Under the pieces are notes generated by a model. It did no database searches, was not told the origin of the DNA, and saw only the letters and a program-made list of their open reading frames with translations. A DNA stretch of 64,000 bases from Triglochin maritima (taxonomy: Eukaryota > Streptophyta > Magnoliopsida > Alismatales > Juncaginaceae). The stretch spans positions 43,786,201 to 43,850,200 of the forward strand of contig OY821774.1 in NCBI GenBank assembly GCA_963682175.1, in the 5' to 3' direction. Positions within the stretch are counted from its first letter, which is position 1, and each line of letters opens with the position of its first letter. This document shows, in pieces, positions 26,873 through 37,131 of the stretch. The position numbers were made by a program, and so were the translations under genes.

Positions 26873-29800
26873 TCAATAATTGTTTTCAATAATGCCCATC
26901 CGTTCGACATGTTCCCTAAATGTCTTTGGTGGCAAACCTTTAGTCAACGGATCCGCAACCATTAAATTGGTGGTTATATGTTCAATTGACACCTTTTGTT
27001 TCTGAACTTCTTCTTTAACGACATAGTATTTCAATTCCATGTGTTTAGCACCTTTCGAATACTTGTTGTTCTTAGAAAAGAAGACTGTTGCGGCATTATC
27101 ACAATAAATTTTCAGCGGCTTGGCAATAGAGTCGACAATTCCAAGTCCTGAAATATAATTCCGCAACCATAAACCATGAACTGTAGCCTCAAAGCATGCT
27201 ACAAACTCAGCCTCCATAGTGGACGCAACAATGACAGACTGTTTCGCACTCTTCCAAGATATTGCCCCTTCAACTAAAAGAAACAAATATCCAAATGTAG
27301 ATTTTCTAGTATCTACACATCCTGCAAAGTCTGAATCTGAATACCCAACCACCTCGAGGTGATCAGGCCGCCTATAAGTGAGCATGTGATCCTTAGTTCC
27401 TTGCAAGTATCTTAATACTTTCTTTGCAGCTCTCCAATGATCTATTCCAGGATTGTTTTGATATCTACCCAGCATACCAATAGCAAAACTGATGTCTGGT
27501 CGAGTACAAGTCTGAGCATTCATCAAACTTCCAACAATGGATGCATAAGGAATATTCTCCATTTGTTTATGTTCCAATTCATTCTTTGGACATTGTTTAA
27601 GATTAAATTTATCCCCTTTCTGAATTGGAACAATACCTGCTGAACAACTTTCCATCTTAAATCTCTCTAAAACTTTGTTAATATATGCTTTCTGAGACAA
27701 CCCTAACAATCCTTGTGATCTATCACGAAATATTTCTATTCCTATCACATAGGGTGCCTCACCCATATCTTTCATTTCAAAGTTGTTAAAAAGAAATTTC
27801 TTGGTTTCATGTAATAAACCAAGATCATTAGTAGCTAGCAAGAGATCATCAACATACAAAATCAGAAATATAAATTTACTCCCACTGACCTTCAGATATA
27901 TACATCGATCAACGACGTTTTCATTAAATCCAAAGGAAGTAATTGTATCATTAAACTTGAGATACCATTGACGGAAAGCTTGCTTAAGTCCGTATATTGA
28001 TTTCTTAAGTTTACACACCATGTGTTCCTTTCCTTCAATTACAAAACCCTCAGGTTGTTCCATGTATACTTCTTCATCTAAATTTCCATTGAGAAAGACA
28101 GTTTTCACATCCATTTGATGTAACTCTAAATCACAATGAGCTACTAATGCCATAATAATTCTAAGAGAGTCCTTTTTAGATACAGGAGAAAACGTCTCTT
28201 TGTAGTCAATACCACTTTTCTGAGTGAAACCTTTGGCAACAAGTCTAGCCTTGTGTCTTTCGATATTGCCATTAGAATCGAGTTTAGTCTTAAACACCCA
28301 CTTACACCCAACTCTTTTAGAACCTTCAGGCAATTCTACAAGATCCCAGACTTTATTGTGATCCATTGATTTCAATTCTTCTTTCATGGCATCCAACCAC
28401 TTAATAGAATTAGTGCTTTCCATGACTTGTGAAAATGAAACCGGATCTTCAGTAATTCCAATGTCAAGTTCTGACTCTTGAAAATAAACCACATAATCAT
28501 CAGAAATAGCAGGTTTCCTTGGTCTTTCAGACCTTCTTAATGCAACTTCATGTGGTTCATTTACTAAAGTTTCATTGTTGACGATTTCATTATGGGGTGT
28601 TTGGTCATTCATTTGTTGTTCTTGTACATTGTCGAATTGCTCTACAATTGTAGGAACAACAACATTAGAAGAAGTAATGGGTAAAGAAACTTGCACCCTT
28701 ACTTCTTGAATTTCCACTTTACGTGGTTCTTTACTCCCACTAATCTCGCCATTTTCAATGAATTTAGCAATTCCAGTTTCAACAATTCTTATACTATGGT
28801 TAGGACAATAAAATCTAAAGCCTTTAGATTTTTCTGGATAACCAATGAAGAAACCACTGGTCGTTCTTGAATCCAGTTTCTTTTCATGTGGATTATAAAT
28901 TCTTACTTCCGCCGGACAACCCCAAACATGCAGGTGCCTTAAACTAGGTTTCCTTCCCGTCCACAGTTCAAAAGGAGTCTTTGGAACTGCCTTACTAGGA
29001 ATCTTGTTTAACAAATACATAGCGGTTTTTAAGGCATGCATCCGCAATGATAAAGGCAATGAGCAATTATTTAACATACTTCTAACCATATCCATTAAAG
29101 TACGATTGCGCCTTTCTGCAACACCATTTTGTTGTGGTGTGCATGACATTGTGTATTGAGCACAAATAACACGTCCTTCAAGAAATTTAGCAAATGGACC
29201 AGGACATTGTCCACTTTCATCATACTTTCCATAATATTCACCACCTCTATCAGATCTAATTATTTTCACTTTTTTGTCCAGTTGTCTTTCAACCTCATTA
29301 ACAAACACCTCTAAAGTATTTGCTGCTTGAGATTTTTCATGCAACAAGTAGACATAACCATAACGTGAAAAATCATCAATAAAGGTGATAAAATATTTTT
29401 CCCCACTAAATGATGGAACATCAAAAGGTCCACATATATTGGTGTGTACAATTTCAAGGAGTTGTGTGCTTCTTGTGGCTGATTTCTTAATTGTGTGTTT
29501 TGTGAATTTTCCTTTAATACAATCCACACATACATTAAGATCAGTAAAATCCAAATTAGGAAGAATTTCATTCTTTACTAATCTTTGCATTCTTTCCTTG
29601 GATACATGACCCAATCGTTTATGCCACAAGTAAGCTGAACTTTCATCCACTAAACCACGTTTCATACCAATATTATGATGCAAGGTCAATAAGGTTTCAG
29701 CAAACAAATTATCAAGATTTAACTTGTATAAACCATCACAACGGACACCAGAACCAACAAGAAGATTTTGCTTAAACAAATTGAAACTTCCATTCCCAAA

Positions 29801-30562
29801 CTTAGAACAATAACCAGCTATATCAAGTTTAGACAAAGAAACTAAATTACGAGAAAGAGATGGAACATAAAGAGTCTGATAAAGATCTAAATGGTGTCCT
29901 GTATCTAAAAGTAAACGGTAAGTCCCAATCCCTTCAACTGGTGCTTTGACACGGTTCCCCATAAAGACAAAGTTCTCATTTGGGTTTGTGGTTTGGATCG
30001 TAACGAATCCTTGCATCGTATTAGAAACATGAGTGGTACAACCAGAATCAATCCACCAAGTATTATAAGGAACTTCTGCCAAATATGGTTCGAAACATAC
30101 AAAAACATTATGTTTACCTTTACTTTTGAACCATGCCTTGCGTTTATGGCAGTCTTTCTGATAGTGTCCAGGTTTGTGGCAGAAATGACACTTATCACCC
30201 TTTTGTTCCTTCTTGTGGATTTGAGCAGATGACTCGTGGATCTTTAACAGTCCTTTATTGCTTTTTCCATACTTCTTTCCTGGTTTCCTTTTAACTCCTG
30301 AATGACCTACGAGATTGATAGAGTGGGTTCCTTGTTTCTTAAGCCTTGCTTGTTCTTGAATAAACATACTTTGAAGTTCAGTCACATTCCATTTATCCTT
30401 CATTGTGTTATAATTTATTTGGAATGGACCGTACTCCCGAGGCAAAGAATTTATGATAAACTGTACAAGGAAACTATCATCCACTTTCATTCCCATGGTT
30501 CTTAATCTTGCTGCTATGTTTGACATTTCTGTCACATGTTGATGCATAGTACGCGAAACCAT
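26873..30562 (-). pseudogene. Copia-2 gag C-terminus and pol, integrase catalytic Asp to Asn
   Basis: An open frame of 1229 codons continuing gag after a frameshift. In order: gag C-terminal part (SRTMHQHVTEMSNIAARL), CCHC knuckle CHFCHKPGHYQKDC, protease WWIDSGCTTHVS, GAG-pre-integrase region (HKRLGHVSKE, CVDCIKGKF), integrase (IIRSDRGGEYY, CTPQQNGVAERRNRT), reverse transcriptase (KARLVAKGFTQ, YVDDLLLATND) and RNase H (YSDSDFAGCVDTRKST, TMEAEFVACFEA). The first integrase Asp, normally HTDICGP in this family, is HTNICGP here (codon AAT near 29440). The frame is otherwise unbroken. Confidence 0.92.
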
Positions 30563-30998
30563 CGAACTTCATGGTGGTTAACATACTCATTAATGTACCA
30601 GCACACAACTTATCAGCAGATTCAGATTGAGCAGTATCTTTCACATACTTCATAAATTCCTTAACATCACTAGTTTCAGGAATAGTAGTCTTAATGTTAT
30701 TTGTCACTGTCATTCGCATAAGCATTAAGCTCAGTCTATTTGATCTTTCCCAACTCTTATGAAAAGATTTTTCTTCATTATTGCTTGTCTCGGTAAGAGC
30801 AACGAGCTTATCAGTCATGAGTGCTAAGTCAAGATCAAGAACACCTAAATGAAACTTGACTTCTTCACTCCATTCATTATAATTAAGCCCATTAAACTTT
30901 GTAATAGACGAAGCTTGCGAATGAAGTGAAACATTAACAGATGCTGCAAAAATAAATAAATGCTCCGACATTAATGCTTTGAGACATAACTTAATCAC
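30560..30998 (-). pseudogene. Copia-2 gag N-terminal part, frameshifted into pol frame
   Basis: The frame shows a UBN2-type copia gag: ITKFNGLNYNEWSEEVKFHL, then LMRMTVTNNIKTTIPET and SMLTTMKFDGF. At about 30560 the codons for KFDG run into an extra T in a TTT run. The gag sequence continues as SRTMHQHV in the frame of the downstream ORF. One inserted base explains the break. Confidence 0.88.
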
Positions 30999-32182
30999 GT
31001 AATTCAGACTTATATAGCTATAAAAATATTAAATTAAATATATATTGAAAATCTCCTTTGGGTGATATAACAATATATACCAATGAACCATAATTGATGC
31101 TTAATTAAATTTTACATAATTGGAAATTAAATATGCTTCAATAAGACATGTTTGTTATCTTTGGATATACTAAACACATCTAAATCGACATATCAATTAA
31201 CCAAAATAATGTTCATGATCACAAATAGGTTGATCCACCTTTGGGTGATCTTAAATATTTTGTAATCTATGAACTTCAATTATTCATGATAAATCATAAG
31301 GTCATCTCAATAATAGCATCACATAATCATGAATAAATGATTTTTGCGTAATTTAACATCTACGAAAAACATTCTAAATCGGTCACTTTGGCGACTACGA
31401 TTTATACGTAATATAGATGTTATATGAATATTTCAACTATTCTATGTACGTAACATTAGTAGGCAAAGTTAATTGTGATTACATAATAAACAATCAATAT
31501 TTGAATAGTCATGATAATAAGTTGTAAATTCACATGATACATATTATAAATCATATCCATGATATGCACATATACTAATTTATATTGCATGAACAGTTAC
31601 AACACATGAATATCAGAACGTAGAAAATTAATGTGTTATCTGGATAACACTTATTCTTGTTGCATTAATTATGTAATCTCAATATAGATTACCATGTGAA
31701 ATAAATCCCATATCAAAACACGTCATGTGCTATCATCTTTAAATATTAAATATTTACGTTAATATATTAGATATAATTTTTTTTACGGTTATGAACATCA
31801 TGATGGATACAATTAAATATTAAAAGTTCTTCCTTAATTAAAATAACATTTAATAAACAAAAAACCAAAACGTGAACCTACCTTTTCATCTTTAATTAAA
31901 ATAATAATAATACCAAAGCCTAATGAATCAATCAACCAAAATAACATGTGACTTTCAATGATAAAATTCATTGTATGGTTCTGATTACTTGTAGCGGTTA
32001 ACATAATTTTAATATTCCGAAAATAAAAGAATAATAAATATACATAAAATCAAAAGATATGAACAGCGATAATCACGTTCAAACATATTTCATTGCAGCG
32101 GATAAACATAAGAATAATTATTGATTTATAACTTCATTTCATTGGAAAAACACAAAATTCAAAACGTGGCTCTGATACCAAA
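30999..32182 (-). other. Copia-2 untranslated leader between primer site and gag
   Basis: About 1.2 kb of AT-rich sequence with no open frame of note. A long leader between primer-binding site and gag occurs in some plant copia elements. Confidence 0.7.
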
Positions 32183-32594
32183 TGTTAGTCTTTTAATTTG
32201 CTTCATGATTAATGCACAACAAAACCCTAATTGCACATTATAGGATCTTGAACAAATGATTTCCACAATGATATTAAAGAGAAGACAAGAACACATACCT
32301 TGCTCCATGATTCTATTCAACGAAGAGAAATCTCCAATTGCTATGAATTGATTTCTCCCTCTCAACCTCACACACCTTTGCTTGATAGAAGTTTTGATGA
32401 GGAAAACTAACTTGTGTCTTTGGAAGAGGGAGGACCAATCCTTTTATAGAAGTATATGGAGTAACCACCCATCATGGTGTAACTACCCACTTATCATAAA
32501 TCTCTCTTAATTAATTAATTGATTATTAATTTCGTAATATTATTAATTTAATAAAGTTGAGACTTAATACATTGGTTACAAGAAATATCTAACA
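32183..32594 (-). repeat. Copia-2 5' LTR
   Basis: 412 bp, about 97 percent identical to the 3' LTR by eye. Confidence 0.95.
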
Positions 32595-32974
32595 ATTGAT
32601 GACGATGAGATTAAATTTACACATCCATCACTCGTTATCATGTTACAACATTGATGCGAATAGGGATATGAAGAGCGATGTCGTGTATTCGTGTGAGATT
32701 GACCATTTTTTTTGGGTCGTTATACACGGACGCGCCTTACGTGGATCTGTACAACTCAGGTATTTTCTTTAAGTCAGCGTCCAGTCAGCGAAATTTCTCT
32801 TCGCGCGGTTTTGTCTGTTTAAAAAATGCCGGTTCTTTAAGTTGAACGATTCCTTTCCCAATACACAGATAAGACAGTGTGCAGACCCTAGGACAGCGTG
32901 GAGACCCTTTATTCGTGCAGATCCCACACTTATCATAATATTTTTTATTATTAAGTTTTGTCCAGAAATGGAAC

Positions 32975-34142
32975 TGAAAGTTTGTCCTGTTTATGTAGAA
33001 AGTTTGTCCTATTTATGTAGAATGGTTGTCCAGTTTATGTTGAAATTCATACTTATTCCGGACAGAAAATACACTTATTCTGGACAGAAAATACACTTAT
33101 TCCGGACATAAAATACACTTATTCCGGAAAGAAAATACACTTATTTTATTGCGGACAGAAAATACACTTATTCCGGACAAAAATACACTTATTCCGGACA
33201 AAAATACACTTATTCCGGACAGAAAATACACTTATTCCGGACACCAAACTTTCTTCTTATTCCGAACAGAAACACAACTTAATCCGAACAAACAAACAAC
33301 ATATTCCGAACAGACCCACAACATATTCCGAACAGACAAACAACATATTCCGAACAGACACAACTTAAACCGAACAGACACAACTTAATCCGAACAGACA
33401 CACACCTTATTCCGAACAGACACACAACTTATTTCGAACATACGCACAACATGTTCCGAACAGACAGACAACTTAATCCGAACAGACAGACAACTTATTC
33501 CGAACATACTCACAACATATTCCGAACAGACACACAACATATTCCGAACAGACAGACAACTTAATCCGAACAGACACACAACTTATTCCGAACAGACAGA
33601 CAACTTAATCCGAACAGACACACAACTTATTCCGAACAAACCCACAACATATTCCGAACAAACCCACAACATATTCCGAACAGACAGACAACTTAATCGG
33701 AACAGACACACAACTTATTCCGAACAGACCCACAACATATTCCGAACATACACACAACATATTCCGAACATACACACAACTTAAACCGAACAGAGACACA
33801 ACTTACAACTTAAACCGAACAGACATACAACTTAAACCGAACAGACACACAACATATTCCGAACAGACACACAACTTAAACCGAACAAACATACAACTTA
33901 AACCGAACAGACACACAACTTATTCCGAACAAACCCACAACTTATTCCGAACAGACTCACAACATATTCCGAACAGACACACAACTTAAACCGAACAGAC
34001 ACACAACTTAAACCGAACAGACACACAACTTATTCCGAACAAACCCACAACTTATTCCGAACAAACTCACAACATATTCCGAACATACACACAACTTAAA
34101 CCGAACAGACACACAACTTAAACCGAACAGACACACAACATA
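32975..34142. repeat. 22-bp tandem array in MULE-NA1 (about 50 units)
   Basis: It starts with about three units like TTTATGTAGAAAGTTTGTCC (32985-33045). It continues with inverted units like ACTTATTCCGGACAGAAAAT (to about 33245), then diverged CTTATTCCGAACAGACACAC units to 34142. All are variants of one 22-mer with core GTCC and a TTATT/AATAA arm. Variants alternate TTATTCC, TTAATCC, TTAAACC and ATATTCC. Confidence 0.9.
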
Positions 34143-34284
34143 TTCATGTCCCAATCAGAGAAATCAGGATCCCCGGGTTTTGGTGCGACTTCGTGAAGCA
34201 ACGATGTAACCTTCATCTTGAACTTTCTCTTCTCTTGTTGGTGCGACTTCGTGAAGCAACGATGTAACCGACCCATTCACGCTG

Positions 34285-34512
34285 CTTACGTTGTGAAGAA
34301 CCCTGAGAGTCGGCATCAGACGCTTCTTCGACGTAATATCTTGCTCGGAATGATGATTTATTACGGAGAGAGGTACAACATAAACCGAACAGACGTAAGT
34401 CTTCACCACGGAGCGTTGTACCTCTCTCCGGAATAAATCATCATTTCGAGCAAGATATTATTTCGAAGAAGCGTCTGATGCCGACTCCCAGGGTTCTTCA
34501 CAACGTAAGCAG
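34285..34512. repeat. 97-bp inverted repeat in MULE-NA1
   Basis: The arm at about 34285-34378 (from GCTTACGTTGTGAAGAACCC) is repeated inverted at about 34414-34512. A third, direct copy lies at about 34665-34760. Related copies occur in MULE-NA2 at about 36528-36625 and 36660-36755. The arms carry scattered differences. Confidence 0.88.
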
Positions 34513-35003
34513 CGTTAATGGGACGATTGATGACACTCTTTCTTTCTTCTTCATTCTTTTTCTGTTACGGACACTCCAACAGGGCACCACAACATCTTTG
34601 CTGCACTGTTACACGAAAAAGAATGAAGAAGAAAGAAATAGTGTCATCGACCGTCCCATTCACGTTGCTTACGTTGTGAAGAACCCTGAGAGTCGGCATC
34701 AGACGCTTCTTCGAAATAATATCTTGCTGGAAATGGTGATTTATTCCGGAGAGAAAGAATGAAGAAGAAAGAAATAGTGTCATCATATTTGTATTTGCGT
34801 GGAGAGAGAGAACGTGCTGAGTTGAAACGCATTTAATGTGATTTGAGTGGACATCAGTAAGAAAAAACAAAAAAAGAAAAACATCCTTGCTTTTGCCACG
34901 TAACGGTTGACATGGATGTCCACGTATAGCGCGTCCGTGACGTGCAACGTTCATAAATCATTTTCCATTTTTTATCTCCCGACCAGTGTTACCATTAGAG
35001 TAA

Positions 35004-36954
35004 GGGTCGTGATACACGGACGCGCACGTCCGTGACACGCCTTACGTGGATCTGTACAGCTCAGATATTATCTTTGAGTCAGCGTCCAGTCAGCGAAATT
35101 TCTCTTCGCGTGTTTTGGTCTTTTTAAAAAATGCTGGTTCTTTAAGTTGAACGATTCATTTCCCAATACACAGATAAGACAGTGTGCAGACCCTAGGACA
35201 TCGTGCAAGCTCATTATTCGTGCAGAGCCCACACTTATCATAATCAAATATTTGTTTTTAAGTTTTACGTTGGATCAACTTAATTTGTCTAGCTTACTTT
35301 ATGTGTGTGTGCAGTTTACATTATGTGTTTGTCCTGTTTACGTTATGTGTCTGTCCGGAATAAGTGTATTTGTTGTCCGGAATAAGTGTATTTGTTGTCC
35401 GGTTTAAGAATAAAGTGTGTCCAGAAACGGAACATAAAGTTTGTCCAGAAATAAGTGGATTTGCTGTCCGGAATAAGTGTATTTGCTGTCCGGAATCGGA
35501 ATAAGTGTATTTTCTGTCCGGAATAAGTGTATTTGCAGTCCAGAATAAGTGTAGTTGTCCAGAATAAGAAGAAAGTGTGTCCAGAAACGGAACAGAAAGT
35601 TTGTCTGGAATAAGTGTATTTGCTGTCCGGAATAAGTGTAGTTCCTGTCCGGTTTAGGAAGAAAGTTTGTCCTGTTTATGTAGAAAGTTTGTCATGTTTA
35701 TGTAGAAAGTTTGTCCTGTTTTGTCCTGTTTATGTAGAAAGCTTGTCCTGTTTTGTCCTGTTTATGTAGAAAGTTTGTCATGTTTTGTCCTGTTTATGTA
35801 GAAAGTTTGTCCTGTTTATGTAGAAAGTTTGTGTTGTTTATGTATAAAGTTTGTCCTGTTTATGTAGAAAGTTTGTCCTATTTTGTCCTGTTTATGTAGA
35901 AAGTTTGTCCTGTTTTGTCCTGTTTATGTAGAAAGTTTGTCTTGTTTATGTAGAAAGTTTGTCCTGTTTTGTCATGCTTATGTAGAAAGTTTGTCCTGTT
36001 TTGTCCTGTTTATGTAGAAAGCTTGTCCTGTTTTGTCCTGTTTATGTAGAAAGCTTGTCCTGTTTTGTCCTGTTTATGTAGAAAGTTTGTCCTGTTTATG
36101 TAGAAAGTTTGTCTTGTTTATGTAGAATGTTTGTCCAGTTTATGTAGAAAGTTTGTCCTGTTTATGTACAAAGTTTGTCCTGATTATGTAGAAAGTTTGT
36201 CCTGTTTATGTAGAATGTTTGTCCAGTTTATGTAGAAAGTTTGTCCTGTTTATGTAGATACAATGAGAGCACAATGAGATATTGATGGTACATATTATTG
36301 ATGATAACTATTACACAATAAGATACAATGAGAGCACAAAGACAAACAAACAATACAAGCACAAACACACAAAAATTACAAAAATAATATATCTTCTCCC
36401 AGTAAATCACACACAAACAAACAATACAAACACAAACACAAACACACACAAATTACATAAATAATATATATTTTCCTAGTAAATCGGAAAGAAGATGTAA
36501 GACTTAAACATGACCGTCTCATTCACGCTGCTTACGTTGTGAAGAACCTTGGGAGTCGGCATCAGACACTTCTTCGACGTAATATCTTACGCGAAATGGT
36601 GATTTATTATGGAGAGATATACAACATAAACCGAACAGACGTAAGTCTTCACCACGGACGCTGCTTACGTTGTGAAGAATCCTGAGAGTCGGCATCAGAC
36701 GCTTCTTCGACATAATATCTTGCTCGAAATGGTGATTTATTCTGGAGAGAAAGAATGAAGAAGAAAGAAAGAGTGTCATCATATTTGTATTTGGGTAGAG
36801 AGAGAACGTGCTGAGTTGAAACGCATTTAATGTGATTTGAGTGGACATCAGGAAGAAAAAACAAAAAAACATTCTTGCTTTGGTCACGTAAGGGCTGACA
36901 TGGATGTCCACGTAGAGCGCGTCCGTGACGCGCTGCGTTCATGTATCATTTCCC
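35004..36954. mobile_element. MULE-NA2: second non-autonomous MULE-like element, same family
   Basis: It is flanked by a perfect 9-bp duplication TTAGAGTAA (34995-35003 and 36955-36963). It begins GGGTCGTGATACACGGACG; the opposite end reads GGGAAATGATACATGAACG on the other strand. A hairpin lies near each end: CACGGACG/CGTCCGTG at 35015-35034 and AGCGCGTC/GACGCGCT with a 3-nt loop at 36916-36934. The interior is a 22-bp repeat array. Only 19 bases separate its left target duplication from that of MULE-NA1. Confidence 0.9.
35295..36258. repeat. 22-bp tandem array in MULE-NA2 (about 40 units)
   Basis: It begins with GTCCGGAATAAGTGTATTTG units (to about 35650), then mostly TTTATGTAGAAAGTTTGTCC units, some with an extra TGTTTTGTCC. 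The first type is the reverse complement of the main unit type in MULE-NA1. Confidence 0.9.
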
Positions 36955-36963
36955 TTAGAGTAA

Positions 36964-37131
36964 TGTCTAACCGCTTAAAACATCAAAAATTAATCAAACA
37001 TGATCGAGGAATTAACTTAGTTACTAATTCTCAATATTTAATCGTTTAACAACCATTAACGTCGTGATTAACTACCGCTACATAACCATGTGATAATCGA
37101 AGCAAAAAAAAGAAAAGAAAAAGAACATTAG
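36964..37131. other. spacer upstream of the CRM-domain gene
   Basis: 168 bases with no recognisable TATA box; an A-rich stretch precedes the ATG. Confidence 0.4.

Larger units (their letters stand above)
26060..32594 (-). mobile_element. Copia-2: complete Ty1/copia retrotransposon with 412-bp LTRs, mutated
   Basis: LTRs of 412 bp lie at 26060-26471 and 32183-32594, both TGTTAG...CTAACA. The target duplication ATTGA is at 26055-26059 and 32595-32599. On the minus strand the 5' LTR is followed after two bases by the primer-binding site TGGTATCAGAGC. The polypurine tract AAGTGGGAGAA precedes the 3' LTR. I count about a dozen differences between the LTRs, roughly 3 percent, so it is older than Copia-1. 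gag has a frameshift and the integrase has lost a catalytic Asp. Confidence 0.95.
32714..34966. mobile_element. MULE-NA1: non-autonomous MULE-like element filled with 22-bp repeats
   Basis: The element begins GGGTCGTTATACACGGACG. Its other end, read on the opposite strand, begins GGAAAATGATTTATGAACG. Flanks are ATTTTTTTT (32705-32713) and ATTTTTTAT (34967-34975), a 9-bp duplication with one mismatch. A 220-bp left part and an 80-bp right part are shared with MULE-NA2. The interior is a large 22-bp tandem array and an inverted repeat. There is no coding capacity; open frames through the array are repeat artefacts. Confidence 0.82.

Noticed and set aside
33149..33799. Open frames with repeated Cys/Ser/Val peptides on both strands
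   Set aside because: They are translations of a 22-bp tandem array (22 is not a multiple of three) and no homology or start context supports coding.
34170..34182. GGATCCCCGGG resembling a cloning-vector polylinker
   Set aside because: Neighbouring bases do not continue a polylinker and the surrounding sequence is part of MULE-NA1, so it is probably coincidence.
36282..36480. Short frames in the ACAAACACA-rich stretch
   Set aside because: Low-complexity sequence inside MULE-NA2 without codon structure.
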